From Desulfobulbaceae bacterium (GTDB taxonomy: Bacteria > Desulfobacterota > Desulfobulbia > Desulfobulbales > Desulfobulbaceae), in contig DNUE01000036.1 of NCBI GenBank assembly GCA_003508005.1, positions 1 to 62,793 on the forward strand: a stretch of DNA of 62,793 nt, written 5' to 3'. Positions 54,239 through 62,793 of the stretch are shown here, piece by piece; the first letter of the stretch is position 1; every line of letters starts with the position of its first letter. A model generated the notes under the pieces. That model had not been told where the DNA came from. It saw only the letters and a program-made list of their open reading frames with translations, and ran no database searches. Position numbers and translations under genes: made by a program.

Positions 54239-56761
54239 ATGCTGAGCATCCTCAACCGAATCGCCCTGCAGTTCATCGCCCCCAGGGCGGCGGTCAGGGC
54301 AAAATACAATGCCTTCAAGGAACTGCTGCGCCACGACCGGAAGTGTCATTCACTCCTGGCCGAACTGGAGGAGGTGTATTACCGGAACAGCAGGGTTGAT
54401 CTCAACCGTATCCATCGCCTGCACCAGGAGCTGTCCTCCGGGGTAACCGCCATGGTGGGCTGCCTGAACCGCATGGCGCCGGCTTCCTATCTGTCCCTGC
54501 GGGCATACGCCAAAAAAATTGATTTTTACGGGCGCATCGCCCTGACTCCTCTTGCTGCGCCTCCTGTCTCTGCTTTTGTTCTTCCCCTGGACGGATCGTA
54601 TACGGACGACCTGCAGATCGGGGGAAAAGGGCTGCATCTCTGTCAGCTCAACCAGCTTGGCCTTCCTGTTCCCGAGGGGTTTATTATCTCCACCTCGGCC
54701 TTCCATTCTTTTCTGGAGGCGAACGGACTCAGGCCCCGGATCAACTCCCTGCTCAGCCATGTCGATATCGAATCCGAACAATCTTTGTCCGCGGCAGCGA
54801 CGCAACTGATGCAGCTGGTGGAAGAGGCTGAGCTGCCCGCAGGGCTGGCAGGGGAAATCCGGACCGGCCTCGCCGCCCTGGTAACTCGCACCGGGGCCGA
54901 GCTCTTTGCCGTGCGGAGCAGTGCGGTCGGTGAAGATTCGGCGCTTTCTTTTGCCGGGCAATACGAATCCGTCCTGGGCGTTGGTGCGGAGGATCTGCTT
55001 TCGGCCTACAAAAAAGTCCTTGCCAGCAAATACTCGCCCAGGGCCATATATTACCGCATCAATGCCGGCCTGCTCGATGAAGACACACCGATGGCGGTCC
55101 TGGTTCTGAAGATGGTCGACGCCCGCCTGAGCGGCGTCGTGACCTCAAGAGGTTTTGCCGGCAGCACCGAAGAGGTCGTCATTCATTACACCGAAGGTCT
55201 CGGCGACAAGCTGGTCGGCGGCAGATGCACCCCGGCAAGAGTGGTTGTCAGAAGGGAAAAGGACGGATTTATGGTTGAACAGGCCACCGTTCAGGTCGGC
55301 CCGGCCGGCAGCCCCACGCAAGCCCACCCGGAAGGGGAGGGACCTTCCCCCCCCCGCATCACCGATGAAAAGGCTCTGCAACTCGCCTCCTGGGCCCGGG
55401 AGATTGAACTCTATTTTCAGGCCCCCCAGGAAATCGAATGGAGCCTGGACCGCCGGAAAGCCCTGTATCTGCTGCAGGCCAGGCCTATGCTGATTCAGAA
55501 AGAAATCGAAGAGGAGGGGGCGCTTGATATCAGCGGGTATTCTCTCCTCTTCGAGGGGGGAGAAACGGCATCCCGAGGCGCGGCCTGCGGTCCGGTGTAT
55601 AGCATTGAACATGAAGGGCAACTGGCTGCTGTTCCATTGAACGCGGTCCTGGTCACCGCGGTGACGCCGCCGTCGTATGTCCTGGTGCTGGATCGGGTTT
55701 GCGCCGTGGTGGCGGAGCAGGGCAGCGCCGCCGATCATTTTTCCTCTGTTGCGCGCGAGGCCGGCGTGCCGGTGCTGGTCAAGACCGGCAATGCCAGGAC
55801 TGTTCTGCCTCCCGGCAGGGTGGTGACCGTCTGCACAGACCTGGGGCGGGTTTTCGACGGGTGCATCGACCTGATCATGAAGCGCTATGCGCCGCAACAT
55901 ATCGAACAGCTGGAAACCCCGGTGCGACAGGCATTCACCCGGGCGAGTCAATTTATTTTCCCGCTGCAGCTTGTCAATCCGGGGGAATCGTCGTTTGCCC
56001 CGGAGAATTGCCGGTCTCTGCATGACCTGATCCGTTTTATCCACGAAAAGGGGGTGCAGGCCATGTTTTCCCATTCAGCCACGACGTTTTCGAAAAGGTC
56101 CGCCACCACCCTGCTGGATGTCCCGATTCCACTGCAGATCCGTCTTCTCGATATTGAGGCTGATATTGGCAGGCCGGCTGTAAATGATGCGGCGCGCGAG
56201 GCAGGTGAACTGCGTTCCGCCCCGCTCGGCGCCTTTTTGCAGGGATTGACCCACCCAGGAATAACATGGCGGCATCACGCCCATTTCGATTGGAAAAATT
56301 TCAGCGAGGCCACCATGGCCGGAGGAATCGTCAGCAGCGACGATCCATCCTTTGCCAGTTATGCGGTTGTTTCACATGATTACCTGAACCTGAACATCCG
56401 CTTCGGTTATCATTTTGTCATCCTGGATTCTCTGTGCGGGTCCGTTGCTGAGGAGAACTATATCAAGCTGCGCTTTGCCGGAGGAGGCGGAGAGTTTGCC
56501 GGCATAACCCTCCGTCTGGCATTAATTGCCGAGATTCTTCGCCGCCATGGTTTTTCGGTGCAAACGAAAGGTGATTTGCTTGAAGCCCAGTTGATGCGGT
56601 ATAATCAAGACATTGTTTTGCAGAATCTGGACGTGGCAGGACGCCTGTTGGCGGCAACAACGCTGATGGATATGGTGATCAAGGACGAAAGTATGGTCAA
56701 CAGGATGGTCGAGGGCTTCATGCACGGCGACTATGATTTCTCCCGGGCTGAGCATTCATGA
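54239..56761 (+). CDS. PEP/pyruvate-binding (PPDK-like) protein without the PEP barrel
   Basis: 840 residues. Residues about 125-420 are a PPDK/PEP-synthase ATP-grasp module (GGKGLHLCQLNQLGLPVPEG, LFAVRSSAVGEDSALSFAGQ, EWSLDRRKALYLLQARP). Residues about 450-550 hold a swivelling phosphohistidine domain with SAADHFSSVAREAGVP (His near 500). The C-terminal 280 residues are not the usual PEP-binding TIM barrel and I do not recognise them (WRHHAHFDWKNFSEATMAGG). It could phosphorylate its own histidine from ATP and pass phosphate to a partner instead of making PEP. Its end overlaps the next gene by 4 bases (ATGA). Confidence 0.82.
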   Translation: MLSILNRIALQFIAPRAAVRAKYNAFKELLRHDRKCHSLLAELEEVYYRNSRVDLNRIHRLHQELSSGVTAMVGCLNRMAPASYLSLRAYAKKIDFYGRIALTPLAAPPVSAFVLPLDGSYTDDLQIGGKGLHLCQLNQLGLPVPEGFIISTSAFHSFLEANGLRPRINSLLSHVDIESEQSLSAAATQLMQLVEEAELPAGLAGEIRTGLAALVTRTGAELFAVRSSAVGEDSALSFAGQYESVLGVGAEDLLSAYKKVLASKYSPRAIYYRINAGLLDEDTPMAVLVLKMVDARLSGVVTSRGFAGSTEEVVIHYTEGLGDKLVGGRCTPARVVVRREKDGFMVEQATVQVGPAGSPTQAHPEGEGPSPPRITDEKALQLASWAREIELYFQAPQEIEWSLDRRKALYLLQARPMLIQKEIEEEGALDISGYSLLFEGGETASRGAACGPVYSIEHEGQLAAVPLNAVLVTAVTPPSYVLVLDRVCAVVAEQGSAADHFSSVAREAGVPVLVKTGNARTVLPPGRVVTVCTDLGRVFDGCIDLIMKRYAPQHIEQLETPVRQAFTRASQFIFPLQLVNPGESSFAPENCRSLHDLIRFIHEKGVQAMFSHSATTFSKRSATTLLDVPIPLQIRLLDIEADIGRPAVNDAAREAGELRSAPLGAFLQGLTHPGITWRHHAHFDWKNFSEATMAGGIVSSDDPSFASYAVVSHDYLNLNIRFGYHFVILDSLCGSVAEENYIKLRFAGGGGEFAGITLRLALIAEILRRHGFSVQTKGDLLEAQLMRYNQDIVLQNLDVAGRLLAATTLMDMVIKDESMVNRMVEGFMHGDYDFSRAEHS

Positions 56762-57822
56762 CCCAATATCAGCTCACCTGGATAACAGACAATCTGGCGG
56801 TCGGCCATGCCCCTATGTCCTATACCGAACTTGACCAGATCAAGGCGCTGGGGATAGATGCCATTGTCAACCTCTGCGGCGAATTCTGTGATCTCCATGA
56901 AATTGAGCAGCAATCGGGGTTTGAAGTATATTTTCTGCCCATTGCCGATGAAAGTGCCCCTGACATGGCGGAAATGGAAAAAGGACTTCATTGGCTTGAC
57001 GAGGCCATCTATCTCGGCAAAAAAGTCCTGGTCCATTGCCGGCACGGGATAGGCCGTACCGGCACCTTCGTTACCGCCTACCTGCTCCGCAGGGGACTGG
57101 GCATGAATATGGCGGATAAGGTGCTCCGGCACTCCAAGGCCACCCCGGCGAATTATTCGCAATGGAGGTTTCTGAAAAAATATGGCAAAAAATCGGGAAG
57201 GCTGACGATCAGGGAGCCCCAGCTGGAAAATCGCCATATTGTCGATCTCGGCGATTTCTTCACCGAATACGAAGGCCTGGTGGCGGAAGTGGAAAAACAG
57301 ATCGCGGCATCCGCCGGCGGACAGGATGTGCCTCGTTGCGGCATCGACGAGACAACAGGGTGCCGACGCTATTTTGAACTGCAGTTGATTGAGGCCATTT
57401 ATCTGAGCAACAGGATGAACAAAACCCTAAGCAGCAAGAATCGGGAGGAGATTATTGAACGCGCGGTGCACAACTCGCGCATAATCCGCCGCCTTGCGCA
57501 GTCGCAGGGGGTGACATCCGCCGAGGAGCTAAAACGCTCCTATCTGGAGGAGAGTCTGCCCTGCCCCCTCCTCAGGGACGAGAGATGCCTGCTGGCGCAA
57601 CACCGGCCCTTGAGTTGCAGGCTGCACGGGCTAAGCAGCATGATCGCCGACCTTTCCGAAACCGACGACATTCTTGCCTCCCTCTCCCGCTCCGTTTTTC
57701 TCGCCCTTTCAGGGACACTCCCCGGTGAATCATTATTTAGCCCCTGTCTGGCCGACGTTGTGTCGGGCAGGTTCATCCAGACCTACTTTCACTACCTCAG
57801 CTCCCTGAGCAGCGGGCGATGA
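56758..57822 (+). CDS. Dual-specificity phosphatase fused to a YkgJ-like cysteine domain
   Basis: 354 residues. The first half (about 1-165) is a cysteine phosphatase with VHCRHGIGRTGTF (Cys near 94, the HCx5R loop). The second half has PRCGIDETTGCRR and CPLLRDERCLLAQHRPLSCR, the YkgJ metal-cluster pattern. I do not know this fusion as a described family. Coupled by 4-base overlaps on both sides. It may dephosphorylate a phospho-Ser/Thr/Tyr or phosphohistidine protein of this locus, with the cysteine cluster giving redox or metal control (inference). Confidence 0.82.
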   Translation: MTQYQLTWITDNLAVGHAPMSYTELDQIKALGIDAIVNLCGEFCDLHEIEQQSGFEVYFLPIADESAPDMAEMEKGLHWLDEAIYLGKKVLVHCRHGIGRTGTFVTAYLLRRGLGMNMADKVLRHSKATPANYSQWRFLKKYGKKSGRLTIREPQLENRHIVDLGDFFTEYEGLVAEVEKQIAASAGGQDVPRCGIDETTGCRRYFELQLIEAIYLSNRMNKTLSSKNREEIIERAVHNSRIIRRLAQSQGVTSAEELKRSYLEESLPCPLLRDERCLLAQHRPLSCRLHGLSSMIADLSETDDILASLSRSVFLALSGTLPGESLFSPCLADVVSGRFIQTYFHYLSSLSSGR

Positions 57823-59279
57823 AAAAATCAGAAGCCGTTCCGGCAGTTCCCGGCAAGCAGCTGATACTGATCGTTGATGACGAGCCGGACATGCTGCATA
57901 TGCTCAAACTGGTCGTTGCCCGGCAGTGTGACTGTGATGTGGTGCTGGCCTCAACCGGCCTCATGGCCCTCAGGGAATTGGAAAGATGCCGGCCCGACGT
58001 GGTGGTGACCGATATTAAAATGCCCGATCTTGACGGCCTGCTCCTTCTGAAAAAGATCGCCGAGCTGGACAGCACCATTTCGGTGATTGTCATGACCGGC
58101 TACGGAACCATTGAGATGGCGGTGCAGGCACTGAAGGACGGAGCCTATGATTTTCTGCAGAAACCTTTTGACAAGGACCATATCCTCAGGGTGATCCGCT
58201 ATTGTCTTGAACGGACCCGCCTTTTGCGCGATAACCGCCAGCTCCAGGAGAAACTGGATGATCTTGACCTGCCTCGGGGTTTTGTCGGCCATTCGCCGGC
58301 CCTGCGAAGGGTTCTGGACCTGATCGCCAGAATTGCCGATACCGACGCCACCGTGCTCATCCGCGGGGAGTCCGGCACCGGCAAGGAACTTGCCGCTCGC
58401 GCCCTGCACGACCTGAGCCGCAGGAAAGAGCGCCGGATGATCACGGTTAACTGCCCCGCCCTGCCGGAGCACATCCTGGAAAGCGAGCTGTTCGGTTATT
58501 GCAGGGGTGCGTTTACCGGTGCGACCCAGGACAAGAAAGGCCTTTTTCTGGCCGCCGATCAATCAACGATCCTCCTCGACGAAATCGCCGATATTCCGGT
58601 AACGGTCCAGACCAAACTTTTGCGGGTTCTCCAGGAAAAAGAAATCCAGCCCCTGGGGCAGAACAGCACGATCAAGGTTGATGTCCGGGTGGTGGCCTCC
58701 ACCAACCAGGACCTCGAGGCCAGAATTCAATCCGGCGATTTTCGCGCCGACCTGTTCTACCGCCTGAACGTCGTTACGGTGGAAATGCCCCCTCTGCGGG
58801 ACATGCGCGAGGACATTCCGCTTTTGGCCAAGTATTTCCTTGAACGCTACAAACGGCAGCATCATCGGCCCGAGCTCAAGATCTCCCCGGAGACCCTTCA
58901 ATATCTCTACCAGCGGGACTGGCCTGGAAATGTGCGGGAACTGCAGCATAGCATCAAGCGGTCGGTATTGCTTGCCGCCGGTGACACCCTGGAGGTTTCC
59001 GACTTACGCGGCACGAACGAAAAGTCCGACCGGTGGTGCTGCCCTGAGGACCAGATGCGGCAACTGGGCGGCCTTCCTTACAATAAGGCCAAGGCCGAGG
59101 TGGTGAAGCAGTTTTCGATGACCTACCTGCGGCAACTTCTTGCCGCAAATCAGGGGAATGTCACTGCCGCCGCCAGGCAGTGCGGGCTCGATAGGCAGGC
59201 ACTCCAGCGCATCATGCGCCGTTACGGCATTCTTTCCAACGATTACAGGGAAGACAGGGAGGCTGGCGTCCGCTCATAG
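57819..59279 (+). CDS. NtrC-family sigma-54 activator (receiver-AAA-Fis)
   Basis: 486 residues: receiver (about 10-125; VVVTDIKMPDLDGLLLLKK), AAA+ with GESGTGKE (near 182), GAFTGA (near 229) and ILLDEI, and a Fis-type HTH at the end (GNVTAAARQCGLDRQALQRI). Last gene of the 54239 operon. The sigma-54 promoter at 48141 is a likely target. A weakly conserved receiver input could come from the stand-alone receiver or the PPDK-like protein. Confidence 0.93.
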   Translation: MKKSEAVPAVPGKQLILIVDDEPDMLHMLKLVVARQCDCDVVLASTGLMALRELERCRPDVVVTDIKMPDLDGLLLLKKIAELDSTISVIVMTGYGTIEMAVQALKDGAYDFLQKPFDKDHILRVIRYCLERTRLLRDNRQLQEKLDDLDLPRGFVGHSPALRRVLDLIARIADTDATVLIRGESGTGKELAARALHDLSRRKERRMITVNCPALPEHILESELFGYCRGAFTGATQDKKGLFLAADQSTILLDEIADIPVTVQTKLLRVLQEKEIQPLGQNSTIKVDVRVVASTNQDLEARIQSGDFRADLFYRLNVVTVEMPPLRDMREDIPLLAKYFLERYKRQHHRPELKISPETLQYLYQRDWPGNVRELQHSIKRSVLLAAGDTLEVSDLRGTNEKSDRWCCPEDQMRQLGGLPYNKAKAEVVKQFSMTYLRQLLAANQGNVTAAARQCGLDRQALQRIMRRYGILSNDYREDREAGVRS

Positions 59280-59413
59280 CCTGAGAAAAGGATGCATTTG
59301 CCTTGGCTGGCGCTCCGCGCAGTGTTTGGCCGTGGCTGCGCAACAAAAGAAATGAATTGGAAGGGAGAAGGGGTAGGCTTTCTGTCGGAAAAACGGTCAG
59401 GGCCGGCACTGGG

Positions 59414-59854
59414 CTACAGTTTATCCTGAAAAATGCCGTCTAGTGCCCTGACAGGGCCGCCCGTAATCACCCGGCTGAAAATCCCTTCCCGCGGCATGAT
59501 GCAGTCGCCGGTGGCCTTCTTGATGGCGCAGCCCTTGTTGTGGCATTCCTTGCCAATCTGGGTGATTTCAAGGACAACTTTCTCGCCGATCCGCAGGCGG
59601 TCGCCGATCCTGAGGGTCGTGAGATCAATGCCCCGGGTAATGATGTTTTCGGCAAAGGCGCCGTTTTTCAGGGTGGGCAGCACCTCTTTGACCGTGTCGA
59701 TGGATTCCCCGGCAAGAAGCGACACCTGCCGGTGCCAATCGCCGGCATGGGCATCCTTTTCAATGCCCCACGCCGCCTTGAGGGTGACTTCCGCCTGTTC
59801 CCGCTTGACAATGCCCTTCTTATCGCTGGTGCATACTGCTTCCACATGCGCCAT
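59414..59854 (-). CDS. MOSC-domain molybdenum-cofactor protein
   Basis: 146 residues. A compact MOSC domain with GIEKDAHAGDWHRQVSLL, NIITRGIDLTTLRIGDRL and the conserved cysteine in GCAIKKATGDCIM. MOSC proteins bind or sulfurate molybdenum cofactor; small stand-alone forms are carriers of unknown detail. AGGAGG precedes the ATG. It is the last gene of the minus-strand molybdopterin cluster. Confidence 0.87.
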   Translation of the reverse strand: MAHVEAVCTSDKKGIVKREQAEVTLKAAWGIEKDAHAGDWHRQVSLLAGESIDTVKEVLPTLKNGAFAENIITRGIDLTTLRIGDRLRIGEKVVLEITQIGKECHNKGCAIKKATGDCIMPREGIFSRVITGGPVRALDGIFQDKL

Positions 59855-59865
59855 AACCTGACCTC

Positions 59866-59997
59866 CTACACCGGATCTCTGCGAAAATCATAACGGTATA
59901 CATCGCTTCGTTCGCCCGCCTTCAGGGTTTCGTCGGAACTGATTTGAGCGGGCGATCCTGGAAGACTGATCTCGCCTTCCTTATCCCTGTTTTTCAT
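59866..59997 (-). CDS. Possible 43-residue small protein in the molybdopterin operon
   Basis: Reads MKNRDKEGEISLPGSPAQIS... and ends RRDPV. It starts inside the moaC-mog end (17-base overlap), has GGAAGGAAAAGG upstream, and stops 11 bases before the MOSC gene, filling that gap. The composition is charged and soluble; the family is not recognised. It is below the usual length cutoff, and coding is only suggested by position and ribosome site. Confidence 0.4.
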   Translation of the reverse strand: MKNRDKEGEISLPGSPAQISSDETLKAGERSDVYRYDFRRDPV

Positions 59998-60901
59998 GCC
60001 CTTTTCCTTCCATCATCGGGAAAATATGCAGCAGGCCGGGGAACAGCGCCTGCATGCTTTCCAGGGCTCCTTTCGAACTGCCGGGCAGATTGATGATCAC
60101 GCACTGGCCGCGCACTCCTGCTTCCCCGCGGGAGAGCATGGCAAAGGGGGTCCGGTCCCTGCCGTGCCGTCGGATCGTTTCGACGATGCCGGGAACTGTC
60201 CGGTCCAGCACCGTAAGCGTCGCCTCGGGCGTCACATCGCGAGGACCGAGGCCGGTGCCGCCGGTGGTGAAGACCAGCTGGCAGCCATCCTCGTCCGCCA
60301 GTTTTTTCAGGCGGGCGGCGATGATTTCCCGGTCATCCGGCTGCACTTCATACCAGTCAACTGACACCGGCTGATCGGCGAGAAATTCCTTGATGATGAG
60401 CCCGGACTTGTCCTTGCGCGCGCCGGCATGAGTGGAGTCGGACATCACCAGGACCGCGGTCCTGACGGGGCTGGCGAAATGATTGCTGAAATTGCTCTTG
60501 CCGCCCTTCTTTTTGACCACCCGAATGGCGCCGAAGGAGAGCTCCTGGTCCAGGGGCTTCAGCATGTCGTAGGCATTCAGCAGGGCGCCGGTAACCGCGG
60601 TGATCGCCTCGACCTCGACCCCGGTTTTCCAGACTGAGCGGACCTCGGCGCTCACCCGGATTCCGTCCGCATGGGGCTCAAGGCTCACCTCGACCCAGTC
60701 CAGGGGAATGGGATGGCAGAAGACGATCAGGTCGCTGCACCGCTTTGCCGCCATGATCCCGGCGGCCCGGGCAACCTCGACCACATTCCCCTTGGGTACG
60801 GTTTTATCGAAAACCCGTTTGAGCACTTCCGGCCGGCCGTACAGGAAACCCTCGGCCAGGGCATAGCGCAGGGTGTTGAACTTGGGACTGACATCGATCA
60901 T
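59981..60901 (-). CDS. moaC: Bifunctional MoaC-MogA/MoaB fusion
   Basis: 306 residues. The first half (about 1-145) is MoaC (KGNVVEVARAAGIMAAKRCS, FCHPIPLDWVEVS, EAITAVTGALLNAYDM), which with MoaA forms cyclic pyranopterin monophosphate. The second (about 150-306) is a MogA/MoaB-type domain with VFTTGGTGLGPRDVTPEAT and INLPGSSKGALES, which adenylylates molybdopterin. Such fusions are recurrent in Desulfobacterota. GGAG precedes the start. Confidence 0.93.
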   Translation of the reverse strand: MIDVSPKFNTLRYALAEGFLYGRPEVLKRVFDKTVPKGNVVEVARAAGIMAAKRCSDLIVFCHPIPLDWVEVSLEPHADGIRVSAEVRSVWKTGVEVEAITAVTGALLNAYDMLKPLDQELSFGAIRVVKKKGGKSNFSNHFASPVRTAVLVMSDSTHAGARKDKSGLIIKEFLADQPVSVDWYEVQPDDREIIAARLKKLADEDGCQLVFTTGGTGLGPRDVTPEATLTVLDRTVPGIVETIRRHGRDRTPFAMLSRGEAGVRGQCVIINLPGSSKGALESMQALFPGLLHIFPMMEGKGHEKQG

Positions 60902-61020
60902 ACAAACTCCGTTGAATAATGGTAAAATACGTTGGCAGACTTGTGTTCTATTTCCTTCTCATCAAGGGACAGCGGCGAACAAGACGGACAGAGTGCCGGG
61001 AATGGCCGGTCCGCCCATGG

Positions 61021-62052
61021 TCATCCCCCGATCTTGGCCATCGACGGCTCGGCCGTCCGGCAGGAAGACCGCTCCGCTTCATGGCCGTTGACGAATCGAT
61101 GCCGCACGCAGTTGATTACCGCATCCCTGATCTCCTGGTCCCCGGCACTGCCGCGCAAGAGCTTTTTCAGGTCAAGGGCGCCGTTGTCGTAGAGGCAGGT
61201 CTTCAGCATGCCGACAGGGGTGATCCGCAGCTTGTTGCAGGTCGTGCAGAACAGCCTGGAATACCCCTGGATAACTCCCAGGGACCCTGTGTATCCGGGC
61301 ATGGTGAAGATACGGGCGGTTGTCGGCTGGTCAGTAGCGCACTCGACCATGCGAGGAAATAGTCTTTGCAGTCTGCGGACGAGATCGCCTTTTGCTGGCG
61401 CGGTGGTACATTGTGTTCCTGAAAAGGGCATCAGTTCGATAAAACGCAGCGTTACCGGTAGTTTCTCCGCCAGGGCGGCAAGGCTTGTGATCTCTGCATC
61501 GGTGGTGTCGTCGAGGACGACGCTGTTGATCTTGAGAGGGATACCGCGTTTGATGATCCCGTCCAGGGTTTCCAGGACGAAGTCCAGATAATCCCGCCGG
61601 CTGATCGTTCGGAACCGTTTGGGATCCAGGGTGTCAATGCTCAGGTTGATGCCGTCGATGCCGATGGCGGCCAGTCCGTCAAGAAATTGCAGGGTCTTCA
61701 CGCCGTTGGTGGTGATATGCAGGCGCTCCAACCCCTTCATCTGGCGCAGGCGTTCCAGGAACTGCATGCAGCCGCGCCGGGAAAAGGGCTCGCCGCCCGT
61801 CACCCGTATTTTGCTGACCCCCATGCTGCAGAAAATGGACACCAGGCGCTCCAGTTCCTCAAAGGAGAGAATTTCCTGGTGGGGAATGAACGGCACCCCC
61901 TGCTCGGGCCGGCAGTACCGGCAACGCAGGTTGCAGCGGTCGGTGATGGAGAGGCGCAGATAGGTAATCCGGCGGCCGTGATTATCAAACAGGTTGGCGG
62001 GGTAATCAGATTGTTGCGGGCAGAGGGACTCACCGCCAGGATGGCGTTCCAT
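61021..62052 (-). CDS. moaA: GTP 3',8-cyclase MoaA (radical SAM)
   Basis: 343 residues. The radical-SAM cluster motif CNLRCRYC, the second iron-sulfur cysteines CTTCNKLRITPVGMLKTC, and the C-terminal GG (AKIGG) essential for MoaA are all present. It catalyses the first step of molybdenum-cofactor synthesis from GTP. The start at 62052 has AAGGAG five bases upstream; 62067 would add five residues. A riboswitch-like leader lies upstream. Confidence 0.95.
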   Translation of the reverse strand: MERHPGGESLCPQQSDYPANLFDNHGRRITYLRLSITDRCNLRCRYCRPEQGVPFIPHQEILSFEELERLVSIFCSMGVSKIRVTGGEPFSRRGCMQFLERLRQMKGLERLHITTNGVKTLQFLDGLAAIGIDGINLSIDTLDPKRFRTISRRDYLDFVLETLDGIIKRGIPLKINSVVLDDTTDAEITSLAALAEKLPVTLRFIELMPFSGTQCTTAPAKGDLVRRLQRLFPRMVECATDQPTTARIFTMPGYTGSLGVIQGYSRLFCTTCNKLRITPVGMLKTCLYDNGALDLKKLLRGSAGDQEIRDAVINCVRHRFVNGHEAERSSCRTAEPSMAKIGG

Positions 62053-62070
62053 AAATCTCCTTTCCAAGTA

Positions 62071-62147
62071 CGGGAGGCGAGGCCGTTTCCAGCCTGACCC
62101 TGTCGGCCGAGGGCCCTATCTGCGACGTAGGCTCTTTGGCTCGGAGT
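62071..62147 (-). promoter_or_regulatory. Candidate molybdenum-cofactor riboswitch
   Basis: The minus-strand leader of moaA contains CTCCGAGCC at its 5' side and GGTCAGGCTGGAAACGGCC then TCGCCTCCC at its 3' side. The GGCTG-GAAA-CGGCC tetraloop hairpin and the flanking conserved ends resemble the Moco RNA motif. Position, 20-75 bases before the moaA ribosome site, fits translation control. Not folded by program. Confidence 0.55.
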
Positions 62148-62165
62148 TATTAATTCATTAGTTAG

Positions 62166-62193
62166 GAAATAACGTTTTTCTCTGATTTGTCAA
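62166..62193 (-). promoter_or_regulatory. Promoter of moaA leader
   Basis: TTGACA (62188-62193) and TATTTC (62166-62171), 16 bases apart on the minus strand, placed just upstream of the riboswitch candidate. Confidence 0.5.
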
Positions 62194-62335
62194 GCCTATT
62201 CGATCCTTTTCTGAAGCAAGCGATGGCCCTGTCCTGGTCAAACAAGAGATTTTTCGTTCAAGTAATGACTTGGGTTGAAGTATTTCAATATGTTCAAAAA
62301 TATCTCTGCAAATTGCTTCTCACGTCATTGTGCAA

Positions 62336-62749
<414 letters not shown>

Positions 62750-62755
62750 CCGGTA

Positions 62756-62793
62756 TGAACGAAGAACAGGTCTGCTCCCCTTTCTGCCGCCCC
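62756..62793 (+). CDS. Start of an unidentified gene, cut by the window
   Basis: The ATG at 62756 opens a frame reading MNEEQVCSPFCRP up to the window end, six bases after the arsC stop. AGAGGATAA precedes it. Two cysteines in CSPFC are all that can be seen; it is probably the next arsenic-related gene. Confidence 0.5.

Overview
The window looks like chromosomal DNA of a sulfur-metabolising Desulfobacterota (delta-proteobacterial) bacterium. This rests on family content: sulfur-handling genes (YeeE/YedE, TusA, periplasmic rhodanese, TauE/SafE), many PAS/GAF histidine kinases paired with NtrC-type sigma-54 activators, a MoaC-MogA fusion, and secreted caspase-like and beta-propeller proteins. 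No 16S gene is present, so the assignment is an inference. Both ends are cut inside genes.

Layout. (1) 1-5322: a sulfur module. A YeeE/YedE permease end and a TusA-like carrier are followed by a PAS histidine kinase, an NtrC-type regulator, two abutting 17-bp palindromes, a near-consensus sigma-54 promoter and an exported two-domain rhodanese. (2) 5357-5818: a decayed integrase next to tRNA-Met(CAU), the scar of an old tRNA-targeted island. (3) 5947-16850: housekeeping genes: groEL/groES, ilvE, an AI-2E-family permease, a LapG-like lipoprotein protease, a methyltransferase, a DUF218 protein, DUF2207/LemA, YkgJ, tRNA-Pro and tRNA-Asn. (4) 17003-39249: a large surface and secretion region. It holds two giant LVIVD-repeat proteins with almost identical C13-like peptidase cassettes, a PPC/Ig-like protein, a ChrB-domain protein and an MFS permease, two FadL/OmpP1-like proteins, a caspase-CsgG-like protein with its partner lipoprotein, a 1241-residue BNR-type protein, an MBL hydrolase and a deleted second copy of the caspase gene. 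(5) 39533-47054: a Cus-type metal efflux operon (TolC, CusB-like with metal-binding domain, CusA), then a Met/His-rich exported protein and a GerMN-like lipoprotein. (6) 47285-47735: the wreck of an arsenic operon (acr3 tail joined to arsC). (7) 47801-59279: a long sigma-54-linked signalling locus. (8) 59414-62193: molybdenum cofactor genes behind a candidate Moco riboswitch. (9) 62336 to the end: an intact arsC and the start of another gene.

The best candidate for an undescribed system is 47801-59279. A sigma-54-type promoter with repeated TGTTGCA/TGCAACA motifs precedes a small His-rich membrane protein, a membrane PAS kinase, a stand-alone receiver, a GAF-GAF-PAS protein that keeps the HisKA histidine but ends before any ATPase domain, and a TauE/SafE exporter split into two genes. 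Beyond a 17-bp hairpin come three translationally coupled genes: a PPDK-like protein without the C-terminal PEP barrel, a dual-specificity phosphatase fused to a YkgJ-like cysteine domain, and an NtrC-type activator. The arrangement suggests sensing and export of a small anion (perhaps a sulfur oxyanion) under an unusual phosphotransfer and dephosphorylation circuit. A second candidate is the surface protease cluster of region 4, where caspase-fold enzymes, propellers and CsgG-like modules have been duplicated, converted and deleted.
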